Origin: Lytechinus variegatus
Lineage: Eukaryota > Echinodermata > Echinoidea > Temnopleuroida > Toxopneustidae
Assembly (NCBI RefSeq): GCF_018143015.1
Contig: NC_054740.1
Span: 50,092,240 to 50,156,239, forward strand
Direction of reading: 5' to 3'
Length of the DNA stretch: 64,000 nucleotides
Shown: piece by piece, positions 1 to 12,948 of the stretch
Layout: each line of letters begins with the position of its first letter
Numbering within the stretch: the first letter of the stretch is position 1
Notes under the pieces: model-generated
Told to the model about the DNA's origin: nothing
The model's input: the letters and a program-made list of their open reading frames with translations, nothing else
Databases searched by the model: none
Program-made: the position numbers and the translations under genes

Positions 1-1111
1 CGTCACTCGTGCTCGCCTTTAGCTTCTGCTCTACACCCCAAATCCGGACCAAAAATGTGTTCTTTGCCTTGTTTCAGGCATATTATCCTGCTACGCCTGC
101 GATATTTTGACTAATTATTGGGTAATTGTTATTCGGAAGTATCCTGCACATCGTTGAACTAAGTAAACATCGAAAAATAAGCTAAACCAGGATACCAAAA
201 AAAATTATATTGTCCCACGTACGTACTGGATTTGCGGTGTTGTTTGTAACGAGTAGCTATACTAGCGTACTGTGCATCGTGCATTGACTTTGGCGCTGAA
301 TGTCACTAGGCCGACACCTGTCGAGGCTCTTGTTCACTTTTTGTGAGGGCAATCCAGGCCTTAGCCATAAATGACATTGATAGCTGGAAAAGAGTTGTTT
401 CATCTTCATCATGAAATGGGACTGTTGTGTGTTCAACTCTGTATAGTCATACATTTTGGGGGGCAGTATCACATCCCTTAGAATAATTTAAACATTTAAA
501 TGTGGTGGACTTGGGATATACTTGTCTGGCACATGGTGGAAATATAAAGGAGAGCATACAGTCAGCCCCCTCCCGTCAGTAGAATAGAATAATGACCAAC
601 AATAATTGAGGGGGCTGAAATAATTGAGTGGAAATTATTTTAAGCAAAATGATTTAGTGGAATTATGTGCACACAGAGGGGGCTGAGCAAAAGTTCTAAA
701 AAGATGCAAGCGATTTAGTTTTTTTTACCTATTTAAAAATATAAATGTTGGATAGATTTCGACATATTTAGAAAACCTCTGTATATTTCATTTCACTCCT
801 TTTACGTTCTCTTTCTTAGTTAACTATTTATTAGTGAACTATTTTGGAAGGTCAACCTCATCCGCCTCTGTGTCTAATAAAACCTATTCACAATTCACTA
901 CTCGCTCTCTCTATCCAGCACTAAAATCTCTTCATAACTCTCCCTCTCTAGGACACGCATCTTTCTTTAGCCCCCCACTTTTTTCCAAAAGCATGTACAA
1001 AAATGTAAAAATGACCATACGATTATGATTTTTTTTGCATGGTCAGCCCCCCTCTTCCCACTTTTGGCTCAGTCCCCCCCCCCCCACTTTGAAAACCGTT
1101 CCGCGGCCCCT
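1..1111. other. Left flank, no gene recognised
   Basis: AT-rich, with several stop-rich short frames only. The right part (about 950-1112) is a copy of the hAT-like MITE ending in CCGCGGCCCCTG. No mirror copy is available in the window. Confidence 0.5.
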
Positions 1112-1112
1112 G
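950..1112. mobile_element. hAT-like MITE copy
   Basis: Ends in TTCCGCGGCCCCTG, the complement of the CAGGGGCCGCGGA start seen in the best copy (31717). It shares the core with 'catgtacaaaaatgtaaaaatgacc'. The left end is blurred. Confidence 0.55.
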
Positions 1113-2675
1113 ACTTGTGACGTATCATCATAGGGGTTTATGATAGTATCCTCTACAACTTGTAAGATCATGTTAAAATTTGAAAATGTTGGTGGCTCCC
1201 CTGATTATAGGCCCCTCCCCCATATCAAAATTCTGGATCCAACACTGATTCATCCATGAAAAATTGTTAGTAAAAAAGAATACATATATACAGTATAAAG
1301 AGTATTCATTTCTAAGGTTCCGAATGTGCTCGCTCAACCATGCAAATGTTAGTTCAGAAAGTGTGTGGTGTTTGAAATGATGGATGATAAAAACAATAGC
1401 AATTAAAGTCACATTTTAAACCGAATTTGCCCCCAATATTCACTTTAATACCCTTTAAAATGAGTCTGTGACATTGAAAATACAAATTTTCCCACTTCGA
1501 TTCGTGCTCACTCATCCATAAATAAAAAAATCGATTTCACTTTTGCACAGAATTCTGCCCATAAATTGATAAACATAACTGCCAAATGACATTCCTAAAG
1601 ACAGCATTGAAAAAAAAGTTCCACCATATTGGAGGGGGTTACTTATTCTTAAACATATGCACCCATAATGTATGCAAGTCTATGAGAGAGGAACTCACAA
1701 ATTTAACAAATATGAAATGAGGGTTTGTTTCATGGGCGGTTTTTGTTACTTCTACCAACAGTTATTTTATGAAACTTCGCATATGACTTCAGAGTAACAC
1801 TATCTAAAAGGCGCGCCCACCAAAATAACAATTTGATACGGCACAGAGTGGGGCCAAGGCCTTGAACTTTCTTCTCATTTGCATAATTTTCGAATATTGT
1901 GTGCTCACTGATGCATTAAACACCGGGATTTTCATAAAAATCAAATCAAATGAACTATGCAAGGAGGTTTGTGACGGATATCCATAGATACAAATTTCAT
2001 TTTTTTTTCCAATAACCTTAAAAAAGAGATAATCACATTCCACGTGTTCATTCAAGCGTGGATGTGTATTTAAACGCCTTTGAATCATTGAAGCATGTTA
2101 ATTGGTCATGAACATAACGAACAAGTTGAGAAAATCATTTTCAGTTACCAGAATGAAACAATACTTGCCTATGATATTTGAAAATCGTATTGTATGTTTT
2201 CAATAAATGTTCATTGAACCGTGAAACGATGAATATTGTTGAAGATACTCTTCCCCAAAATAATTGTCATCATATTCTATCATCTTTATTGATAGAAATG
2301 TGCCAAAAACCCAATAATACCAAATTTTAACTTGTGTTTATTAAACCGTGAAATTTAGCCAAAAAAGTTTTATCGTCTTTTAGAAAGTACCTGTTACAAG
2401 CCTTCTGACTATTTTTATGATGAGAATGTGGAATTAGTTCCAATAAAATGGAATCAAAGTCATGATATTTGGCTTGTGACTTTTGAAAAGTGACATTTTT
2501 GCCTTCTGACAGTGCTCACCGAAACATGACGTAAAATACATCAACAACATTTCCTCAGAGGGTAGCTTATAAAATTACCTACACGCTCATGTAAAAATAT
2601 ATTAAGAACTTGCATTGGTTCGGAAATTATTGATGTTTGTTTAAGGGGGGACTTACTTATTTTGTTGTGTATATA
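1112..2675 (+). repeat. ~1.5 kb dispersed repeat, copy A
   Basis: Its reverse complement is found, diverged, at 5018-6580. Shared landmarks are 'aggggtttatg', 'ctacaacttgt', 'ggatccaacactgat', 'tgtgctcactgatgca' and a terminal 'gacttac...tttgttgtgt'. Copies A and B form a foldback with about 2.3 kb between them. No coding capacity recognised. Confidence 0.75.
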
Positions 2676-4025
2676 TTGCGTTATATGTTTGTATTACATT
2701 TCAATTGTTACATTTGTGTTTATGATGGATTTTGTCTACTGTTTTGTTGGAAATGAAAAAAAATAAAACTGAAAACTGAAACTGAAAGGTGCGTGTTGGT
2801 TTACGTGTTTATAGTGCCGGGGAGGCCATGAACAGGTCTCATATTGTCGTATACAAATATTGACTGTAAAAGAGGAGGTCTGTGTAAATTATCATTCATC
2901 GGTTACCGAAGAAGTAATGGTTTCCCCTGTCATCCGAATACATAGCAATCTATACTTGTTACTTTTAAATACCCTATCGTTAATCACTAAGCCTAGACCA
3001 CTACAGTGCGTATACAAAAACGGAACAGTATTGAAAAGTCTATAACAAAAATTGTTTCAAAATATTATATCTATATTTTGATTTTAATAGATGCTCTGAG
3101 ATCTTATCTTTGAAATGCAATTTTTAAAAATAATTTTGTTCATGCTAGCGCGAACACAGGACGTTTTTGTCGGGGGTTCAAAGAGAGGCTTGCGCCAAAA
3201 TGACAGAAATGAGAAATTTGATTGGACTTTTGGCTAATCAGCAGCCTTCTTCTTAATCTTTTCATTTTCTTTGCCAAAATTCTCGAATATTGCTGTCAAA
3301 TTTCATTTACAAATTTATTCATTTACCTGAATCATTTAGTTTTTCATTTAAAATTCTTTTACCTTTGAATTTTCCTTCATAAGTAAGAAAAGAAGACTTT
3401 GTCAACCCAAGTAAGAAGACTTACATTATTAATTGGGAGAATTTGTAATTATTCAAATCTTTTTATTATGTGAAACAAATTATGTTATGGTACCTATAAA
3501 AGACGTGAATCCTCTTTTCAAGGGGCTATTGAATCCTTCACCGAGTTATGTGCTTGACAGGACAAACCTGAAAGGATTCATGTCTTTCAATGGCAATGGT
3601 GTATTGAGTCAATTTTGAAGGAGTAAGATGTGGCAGATCGGGTAAAATGTATTAAAAAGTTGTGAAGCGAGCAACGAAACTAAATTATTTTAATGGCATT
3701 TGAAGGATAAGACTTTAGAGCATCTATTGACACCAAAATATAGAGATCATAATTTGAAACAAAATTTTTAGAGACTTTTCAAATCTGTCCCATGGCTGAT
3801 TTTATTTGCTAAATCACATTGTAATTTAAACGAGCTGATATGCAACAGATACGTAAAATAGTATCTCTGTGAGCCTCAGCCCTTGCAAAAAAGTACCATT
3901 AAAGAAAAATGAAACACTTGAAACAAGATAGCTTGTGCAAAAAAAATTGTGAAAAATTGAATGAATATAATAAGGAAGATGAGCATTTGAAGTTTAGATT
4001 ATTATTATTATTATGTAGATCCTCC
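2676..4025. other. Spacer between repeat copies A and B, no gene recognised
   Basis: AT-rich DNA with only short, unrecognised open frames (for example 3433-3618). Confidence 0.4.
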
Positions 4026-4348
4026 CATTGGCAATGCAACAAAGATGTGGGATGTCACCATTGATCTCTAGAGGTGAAATCAGTGGATGTCACATGTGAA
4101 CAACTTCCCATTACTATTCTATATATTTAACTTAAAATGCCTCTTTTATCACATCTATCAGAAGATCATTCATCCTTTATATAGGAGGGCATTTAATACA
4201 TAGTCTCAAAAAATACATCATGGACAAAGAGTTTGTAACACCCTAAATAAGAAAGAGAAAAAGTATATTTTGGGGGTATTTCATAGTCCATCAAAGGGAA
4301 AGTTTTTCACATGTGACATCACAAATATTTGTCTCATTGCCAATGGCG
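4026..4348. mobile_element. Foldback MITE with CCATTGGCAATG ends
   Basis: The sequence CCATTGGCAATG near 4026 is repeated in reverse near 4348. Further pairing includes 'gatgtcac' and 'catgtga' blocks inside. About 320 bp, no coding. Confidence 0.5.
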
Positions 4349-5017
4349 GCGCTCCATAGTATTAGTGATCGCAATATTAAAATGGTCACTACTTTCTCAT
4401 TATTTGTCCGATTTTTCTCAAACTTGCTTTGATCTTATATTCTGTGATTTTTCTGTAAAAAAAAATGTTCCAAAGGTTTCATTCCCCTTTACCATAGTAA
4501 CCATGGTAAATTTATTTGTACCATGTTACGACCCAGGGCCGTTGCCCGAACATTTTTTTTTTGGGGGGGTGGGGGCGTACCAGGTAAATTTGCAAACTAA
4601 CTTGGCACAGAGATATACGGTCTTATGTACACGTAAGCTCCCGAAGGGAGCTAGAGAGGGAACTCTAGGGTTTTTTTAGACATAGCCAACATGGCTGCTG
4701 GCGGAAAGGTTGATTTTGGAAGGTCAATATTTTATTCTTGACAATGACGTCAAATTACGCAAACTACCGGCGAGGTGCTTTTTTTGGACTCTGCGAATTT
4801 CAAGTTTCTGAAACGAAATAGCTAGACTAATCATCTGTTTATAGAATTAATGTTCGGAATCATGATTTCTGAGTGATCTTCATTGGAGCAGAAAATCTTG
4901 GAGGGAACAGCGATATAAATTTTAATGATATTCCATCCGAATAAAATAAATCAAGTTAATTTTCATGTTTTGATCTCACTTGCAATCGAAATGTGTTTGC
5001 CAGGGTTCGAGGGCATG

Positions 5018-6580
5018 TACTTTACACAACAAAAATATAAGTCCACCTTAAACAAACATCCATAATTTCCGAACCAAATTGAGTTTATAACATATGTTTA
5101 CATTAGCGTGTAGAAGAATTTATAAGCTACCATCTGTATTAATGTTATGGACGTATTTTATGTCATGCTTCAGTGAGCACCGCCAGAAGACAAAATTGTC
5201 ACTTTTCAAAAGTCACACGCCAAATATCATGATTTTTCTTCTACTTTATTGGAACGAATTCCACATTCTCATCATGAAAAATAGTCAGAAGACTAGTAAA
5301 AGTTACTTTCTAAAAGACGATACAAGTTTTTTGGCTAAATTTTACAGTTAACTAAATACAAGTTTAAATTTAGTATAATTTGATTTTTTACACATTTCTA
5401 TCGATAAAAATGATCGAATATGATGGCAGTTATTTTTGGGAAGAGTATCTTCAACAATATTCATCGTTTCACGGATCAACGGTCATTTAATGAAAGCAAA
5501 AATACGAATTTCAAATATAGGCAAGTATTGTTTCATTTTGGTATTTTTTCGTTATATTCATGACCAATTAACATGCTTCAATGATTCAAATGCGTTTAAT
5601 TAAACATTCACGCTTGAATGAACATGTGGAATGTGATTAACTATTTTTTACGTTATTGGAAAAACTGCAGTTGCTAACTATGGATATCTGTCACAAACCT
5701 CCTTTCATAGTTCATTTAATTTGATTTTGGTAAAAAATCCCGATATGCTTCAGTGAGCACACAATATTCGAAAAATATGCAAATGCGAAGAAAGTTTAAG
5801 GCCTTGGTCCCACTCTGTGCCGTTTCGAATGATTATCTCGATGTACGCGCCTTTTGGATAGTCTTACTCTGAAGCCATGTGCGAAGTTTTATGGAAAAAA
5901 AATGTAGGCAGAAGTAACAGAAACCGTCCATGAAACAAACCCTCATTTCCTTTTTGTTAAAATGTTGACTTCCCCTCTCATAGACATTGTGTACACCATG
6001 TGTGCAATGTTTAAGGATAGTGACCCCTTATTTATTATGGTGGAACTTTTGTTCAAGGCTGTCTTTAGCAATGTCATTTCGCAGTTATGTTTATGAACTT
6101 ACGGGCAAAATTATGTGCCAAAATGAAATCGATATATTTATTTATGGATGAGTGAGCATCCATCAAAGTGGGAAAAGGGACACTTTCAACATCACAGACT
6201 CATTTTGAGGTGATATATATAGTGAATAATGGGGGCAAATCCGGTTTCAAATGTGACTTAATTGCTTTTGTTTTTATTATCCATCAGTTTTATCACCACA
6301 CATTTTCCGAACATTTTACATTTTCATGGTTGAGCTAGCACATTCAAAAACTTGGGAATTAATACTCTTTATACTGCATAAATATATTTTTTCCTTTTAA
6401 TTTCTCAGGAGCAGTTGAATTTATGGACAAATCAGTGGTGGATCCAGAATTTAAAAATGGGGAGGGACCGAGTTATTGGGAGTGAGTGACACCAACATTT
6501 TCCTATTTTAACATGCTTTTAACAAGTTGTAGGGGATACTGCCATAAACCCCTATCATGATAAGTCATAAAACATTGTTC
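5018..6580 (-). repeat. ~1.5 kb dispersed repeat, copy B (inverted)
   Basis: Inverted relative to copy A and mirrored in the right arm at 61935-63490. The inner end carries 'acacaacaaaaatataagtccacc', the counterpart of the 'gacttac' end of copy A. Confidence 0.75.
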
Positions 6581-7326
6581 ACTCAACCATAAACAAACGA
6601 TTTAAAAATTTTGTGTGAGGTGGCTAAATGATGGATGGTAAAACAGCTCTAACACCATAAAGTTTCCCTAAAAAAACAACTTTTGTCCCACTTTGTATTT
6701 ACACAATCTGAAAAACCACTCTTGTGACTTTCAAACATTGTCATTTTTAATTCAGTCTTTGATAAGCCAGTTCGTAGTTCCTTTCTGCGCATGATCAAAA
6801 GATTCTACGCATGATCAGAAGAAGGTCATTTGTACTAAAGTAACATGGTGCTTTAAATCTAATGAGATAGGCACCAACTTTGATGTCTTGATTATTCATG
6901 TATTCTTTCTAATTGTCGTTTCCATTTACATCCACAAAAAACAACAATGCTTCCACGAACGACTGGTATTTCAGTTTGTCAAGTACATTGTGCAACATGC
7001 TAAGATGTGCATTCAAAGTAGGAATGCAACAGCTACCTTCATTAAGTGTTCATTGAAGTGCTATTCTAGTCACCTGATCTATTCAATTTCTTCATCCTGC
7101 TATGAAAGGCAAGCTTACGTAATATCTTGCTTTGAAATCTGCCTATCATAATGAAAGAAATGAAAGGTCATTTGACCTAAATTGCCCATGAAGTAACCAC
7201 GAACTGGTCTATAACTCATGCATGACTCAATCGATCAATCGTATTTTTCTCCAGGAGTTGCTTAATGAGTGTAGAAAATATCATATTTCAAAATTATTCC
7301 GTTCAAAAGTTACAGCAATTTGATTT
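6581..7326. other. No gene recognised
   Basis: Unique-looking AT-rich sequence with an unsupported 87-codon frame (6888-7151) that also exists, with substitutions, in the mirror arm. Confidence 0.4.
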
Positions 7327-7640
7327 AGGGGGACTTACTTTTTGTTATGTACACAACAACAAAAGTAAGTCCCCCTTCTAACAAACATCAATAATTTCCG
7401 AACCAATGCGAGTTTTTAATATATTTTTACATGAGCGTGTAGGTAACTTCTTAAGCTACCCTCTGAGTAAATGTTATGGACGTGTTTTACGTCATGCTTC
7501 AGTGAGCACCGTCAGAAGGCAAAAATGTCACTTTTCAAAAGTCACAAGCCAAATATCATGACTTTGATTCCATTTTATTGGAACTAATTCCACATTCTCA
7601 TCACGAAAATAGTCAGAAGGCTTGTAAAGGCCACCGCACA
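7327..7640 (-). repeat. Partial copy of the ~1.5 kb repeat with back-to-back ends
   Basis: 7327-7376 is a near-perfect palindrome of two 'gggggacttacttttgtt' ends. The rest matches the inner 280 bases of copies A and B. Mirror at about 60893-61189. Confidence 0.7.
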
Positions 7641-8060
7641 CTTACGACCCGACTGGTCGGCGACTGGCTTGCGACTGAGTGAGGGGAGATGAATCGCATT
7701 TGTTTTGTACACATATTTTCAGATTTTCCCCTTTATTTTACATATTTCACATTATCACCTCCAGACCTTGACATATATGGTGTGGATTATATTTTCTCAT
7801 GAGATATGTTGTGCTCAGAAGGAGGCAAGATGCAATTTGAAAGATGAGGAAAATCTGAAAATTTGTGTACAAAACAAATGAAGAGTTGTCCACAAAATCA
7901 GCCATTTTGTAGCACGTTTGCCAATTTGAGGATCCACATAGAAAGTACAACAAGACTTTTTAATCGTCCATAACTTGCTTATTCCATAACCGATTTTGAT
8001 GAAACTTTTTTTTTAAATGGTTCCTCTCAATTTACTCTTTCCAATAAGATTGCTTCTATT
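7641..8060. repeat. Dispersed repeat, also at 23780-24140
   Basis: Shares 'cttttgttttgtacacaaatt...cagattttcccctttac' and 'aagagttgtccac' segments with 23780-24140, and with the mirror copies. Non-coding. Confidence 0.55.
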
Positions 8061-8488
8061 CTTAGGTAGCTGTGCTGGTATTCCTGTCCGGCTAGCATAG
8101 AACCAGTGGGAAGCAGCCGCGAAATTTAACGTTGATTTTTTGGGAGAGGGGCCTTCTAACCGGGGGGTTTAACCCCCCCCCCTTCGGGGAGCTAAAACAA
8201 GGATATCGGTCAGTTCCAGACATACTTGTATGTAACTCTCTAATTAGAGGTATTATGCATGTTCATGTTTTATAGTTATGTCATTGTGACACCAGAATCC
8301 GAAAAGCATTCATCTCTGTTTAATAAAGCCACGACATAATCGCACTGTCACGTGTGAAGTGACTTTTTTTAATTATTTACCTACTGCTGCTTGACAGCAA
8401 ATAAGGAATACGTAAAACTGAGGATTACAATTATTAGAAGATTTAATCAAATCTCTTCATCCATTCTTTTGTTCTCTTTTGATTGGGT

Positions 8489-9169
8489 TTACACTTATTG
8501 TACATGAAAAATATACATAGATATAACAAAATACATCTTAACTGAATAATAACAGTTGACTAGAGCCCCCATCATCTCTTCTGGCTTGACATGCCCCAAT
8601 CGGCCCTGGTGGTCGGTCCAGTTCCTGGCCTCCGCAGCTTGCGATGTCTCTTCCACTCGGCCTCCGCAGACAGTTACCCCTTGCTGAGTAGCCTCCAGAT
8701 CAGAGAGATGTGGCTTCAACGAATTAGTGGACGAGATCGAGCCCCCAATAACGACATGAATTTTGACCAATCATGTCAGTGGAGAACCGGCGGCAGCTGG
8801 GGTCGTTATCTCTTCACCGACGTAGTCCCTCAGTTTTAACTTAGACTGCCTATATATACTAACTTCTGTAGTCTATTCTAGCTTAGGTGGTTCTCCCTGA
8901 ATTACTGAAACTAACCATCAAATAGATACCGTTACTAGGACTAACTGTAAAATTTCTATAAAGTAATTCAAAGAATTTCAATAACAGATGAGTGCATAAA
9001 GCAACACATTCTTAATAATAAAAGGCTTCCTGTACAGCTGTAATTCTACATTCATCAATTCTAGAGCACTATTGGCTGTTCATGACACTTGTATGAAAAT
9101 GCTTCACCTAATAAGAAATATTTCTAACACATGTACAAAATATGACATAAATCTGGTACACTTGTACTC
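8489..9169 (-). mobile_element. Possible LTR-type promoter and leader remnant (left copy)
   Basis: On the minus strand a TATATATAGG box (8850-8859) is followed by a GC-richer leader. The trinucleotide TCA then leads directly into TTGGGGGCTCGATCTCGTCC, which resembles an LTR end plus tRNA-type primer site. Neither the second LTR nor coding sequence was found, so this is a tentative call. Mirror at 59350-60030. Confidence 0.25.
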
Positions 9170-9372
9170 TAAGGGGGGGGGGGAGTATCAAGCGTTTCCA
9201 ATGCTTGCTTTTCAAAACATATGTACATGCTTGTCTACAAGACAACCCTAACCTGGATAAAGTAAAAATGTTTAACACATGTTTAAATTTTAACTGAAAC
9301 ATTCTTAAATTAAATTTCTTTCCTTACACGCACATTATGTTGTTATTTCATTTTGTTCGCCGAGAATAAGTA

Positions 9373-9720
9373 ATAATAATAATAATAATAATGAAATTAT
9401 TAAACAGCACTTAAAATGCATATACGGGGACTGGTGCCTGATCTTAATGCCCTGTTCACCCACAGGAATAAGAAATCTGTATCTGTATCTGTCCGTTGGC
9501 GTACAAACACCAGCATCTGGTTGTCGCGTACGTTTGGGTTTAGGGGGTCAAGCGCTAAACACAGTTAATTTTGGTAGTGTGCTTTGGAGACAAGCGTGTT
9601 GATGTCCAAACTTTCAAGTTTGAGTTTGAAAACTCCTCCGTCTTTAGAATTTCTGACATCCTCAGAGAGAAGGTTCCATTCTGGGATGGTCTTGGGATAC
9701 AGGGAGTGTCGGTAGCAGTT
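9373..9720 (-). pseudogene. LINE ORF2 3' end with (ATT)n tail (left copy)
   Basis: The minus strand at 9720-9565 reads LYPKTIPEWNLLSEDV and FKLKLESLDI before a stop, the typical C-terminus of CR1-like LINE proteins ('PRTIPEWN' region). A 3' untranslated region with 'cagatacagatacagattt' and a trinucleotide (ATT)n tail follow. It is 5' truncated. Confidence 0.75.
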
Positions 9721-10680
9721 TTGATCATCATCATGTCCATCATGGCCTTTATTTTTACAATTATCACCATAATCCGCATTGTTATCATCTCCATCTTCAT
9801 CATTATATAATTATGAACAAAATAACATTTCCGTTCTGCTTTATAAATGTATTTATTAATTTAATGACTCTTATTCCGGTCATTTTTTCCAAGCAATCTA
9901 CTTGTAATGACAATCCTTCTCCAGCACACTGTAAATGTTATAATTCTTTTTTCGTTGGTAGTAGATCATATTTGTTTATAATGACTTTAATATATATATA
10001 TATTATTGTGTATGATTCATACAAAAATCAATTACCGATATGGTATATTTGATACGTAATGGATATGGTATTGTATACGAAGGTTATGAATGCAGAAGAA
10101 AACAATAATGAAATCAAATACACAGCAAAAAAAAACCTGTCTGAGTCGACTAATATAAAACAACATAATTATTTTGCTCTGTTTGACACACCAAGCGCCT
10201 CGTATACTCTAGAAAATGTTTTTGGGACATATCGTCAAATTACATGTTCATAACTATTCCCTTTTCACACGTAATAATTCCATCGACAAACTTTTGGACT
10301 ATCAATATCATTTTGTAGTCACAGATAAGCAAGGTCACTGACCTCCATTTCCTCGGCTCCTTAGTACGCTCATCTTTAATATACACGAAATAGTCAAGTA
10401 ATAACATCTGATATAAATCTACATATAATTATGACATTCATTTTGATTTTTTTTTCTACATTTTCCTTTTAAACTATGGCTAAAACACCTGCCTAATATG
10501 ATCAATTCTATCTGATTCTGGTATTAATACTTGTTTTGCGTTGCAAACCTTGTCACATCTTAAACAATGTTTTTTTTATTTACATAACGAGTTCATGGAT
10601 AGCATTGGAAACAAGGAAAAGGGTATGTGTGTATGTTGGGTGTGAGACAAAGAGAGAGACAGAAAGAAAGAATTGTAGAT
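9721..10680. other. No gene recognised
   Basis: AT-rich DNA with a short (TA)n tract near 9990-10004 that is longer in the mirror arm (41897-41919). Confidence 0.4.
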
Positions 10681-12615
10681 GTTATATATAAGAATAATTG
10701 TAGAAGAATATTATGAAAGCAGTTACATTAATCTATTAGTTATTTCCTCTTTAAAAATAGCCTAGAATGATCAAGTACATTCCACAGCATGTTTGTAAGA
10801 ACGTTCCAGATGTCTTTATATTATGCAGGCCTTGCCTATTTAAAAGGCCAAGGAGTTGTATTGTTATTTCTGAATAGAGATTAGGAACAATAGGCTTAGC
10901 TATGTTATTGACACTCTTGATTTCAATGAGGTCATTCAAGAATGTTTTAGAAATGAAGAAGGCTCCTGAAAGAGGAAGAACATTCTTTTGGAAGGCAATG
11001 CTAGAACTTTCCATTATAGTGAAATCTAGAAGGATAGCTGTAATGGGTATATAAAAGCTGCAGTTTCTTTAAGGATTTCATCACATCATATTAGATCACT
11101 TGATCACCACATCATATGAGAGCAGGAGATCACATCACATCATATGAGAGCAGGAGATCATCACATCATACGAGATCCCTTCACCAGATCATATCAGTTT
11201 ATTTCCACCTGGAATATCTATATTGTGTGGAATTATTTGCCCACCATCAATGAACTGTTTGCAGTTATCTTGAGAGAGAAATTATCAGTTCTCATCGAGA
11301 TCATCAACATCATCAACCTGTTCAATGAACACTCTTCAACCCATGTATTGCTGAATTTCACTGTTAATCATCATCAACATCGTCTTCACGGACATTTCAA
11401 CTCGTTACAGTGACTTTTATTATTCATCGGACTTCAACATCAGTTTCATCATCGCCATCATCAATAAGGAATCTTCCCAGCCTACCTGGAAAATAAATTG
11501 GACTATAACAGTGAACTATAACCCTGGATTGTACATCAAACACTTCAAGAGATTAATGTAAGATTATTTGGTTTTATTTTGTTTAAGTACATGATCAATT
11601 TCCTGTAATAAAAAAAAGGAAAATTTAAACTTTATATTTTAAAATCTACTTGTTATTTGTTGCAGTATCGTAACATAGAATGTTACGTTACTGCAACAAA
11701 TAACAATAAAATAATTTGAAATTGAATGTCCTTTTCTTTTATTACAGGAAATATAACACTCAAAAACTAAGAAAACATAAATAAATATCTTACGCCTCTT
11801 GAGGTGACAGATGTGCAATATATCCGATTAATAATCCAAATGATAAAATCCAGATAAGAGTCCACAATGATGGCGACGATGAAACTGATGCTGAAGCACG
11901 ATGAATAACAAGAGTCACTGTAACGAGTTGAAATGTCCGTGAAGACGATGTTGATGATGATTAACAGTCAATTTCAGCAATCCATGGGTTGAAGAGCGTT
12001 AATTGAACAGGTTGATGATGTTGATGATCTCGATGAGAACTGAAAATTCCTCTCTCAAAATAACTGCAAACAGTTCATTGATAGTGTGCAAATAATTCCA
12101 CAGAAGATAATTATTCCAGGTGGAAATCAACACCGCTCTGACATAAAGTGTGGCATGAAACTCTGAGTTCTGATCTGATATGATGAAGTAATCTGATATG
12201 ATGTGATGATGTCCTTTTATATGCACATTTCAACTATTCTAGATCATTCTAGTATTCACTATTCTAGAGGCTTCTATATAGTATTCACTATTATGGAAGG
12301 TTCTAGTATTGTCTTTAAAAAAACATTCTCCTTTCAGGAGCAGTCAAATTCCAGAAGACTCTTGAATGACCTCATTGAAATTAACATGTGTCAACAAAAC
12401 AGCTAAGCCTATTCAATTCCACTACCAATACAATTTTATTGTAAAGTAATCTCGATTCAGAAATAACAATAATCCTTGGCCTTTAAATAGGCAGAGGCCT
12501 ACTTAACAAAAACTTATGTTGTGGAATGTTCTTGATCATTGTAGGCTATTCTTAAAGGGGGGAAATTACTAAATAAATGAATGTAATTGCTTTTACAATT
12601 CTTCTTATATATAAC
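10681..12615. mobile_element. ~1.9 kb foldback element downstream of the P450 gene (left copy)
   Basis: Begins GTTATATATAAG and ends with its complement. The two halves are imperfect inverted copies meeting near 11678, where 'gtaacat' faces 'atgttac' across three bases. Both halves hold the same diverged sequence, for example 'catcatcaacatcgtcttcacggacat' facing its complement. A GATCACATCA-type minisatellite lies at 11085-11190 in one half only. No transposase seen. It ends beside the P450 3' end. Confidence 0.8.
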
Positions 12616-12745
12616 AAGAAAGAAAAGGGGAAAGAAATAAAGAAAGAAAACAAGAAAGAAAAAGATAAGATAACAAAGAAAGAAAGAAAGAAAAGAAGAC
12701 AGAAATAATGGATGAATAAATGAATGAATGAATGAATGAAAGAGG
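12616..12745. repeat. Tetranucleotide microsatellites (GAAA/TGAA)
   Basis: Interrupted AAAG/GAAA runs followed by TGAA repeats between the foldback and the P450 stop codon. Mirror at 39137-39266. Confidence 0.8.
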
Positions 12746-12769
12746 CGACAAAGTCAGAAAGTAACATTT

Positions 12770-12948
12770 TTACAATCTTTTCTCAGCTCTAATACGGAAA
12801 TCAGGCGGTATCAATGCAAGTCCAGGTATTGGTTCAGTGTTTGTCGGTGAATCCTCAGACAAGTAAAAGTTGAATCTTTGAAGGAGACACGTGAAAGCCA
12901 GGAAGATTTCCATCTTTGCCAATATCTCTCCCAAGCACGAACGACTCC
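12770..12948 (-). CDS. P450 left copy, exon 6 (haem cysteine and stop)
   Basis: Follows an acceptor ending ATAG and completes the haem loop with SRSCLGE, the cysteine being the thiolate ligand. It then runs through the C-terminal helix L and beta sheets ([13 protein letters not shown]) to TAA at 12772-12770. A (TTTC)-type microsatellite follows within 60 bases downstream. Confidence 0.92.

Noticed and set aside
9555..9810. Frames of 79-82 codons on both strands with Ile/Met-rich ends
   Set aside because: They overlap the LINE 3' end, whose own frame (9720-9565, minus) explains the sequence. The Ile/Met tail comes from a degenerate ATC/ATT repeat.
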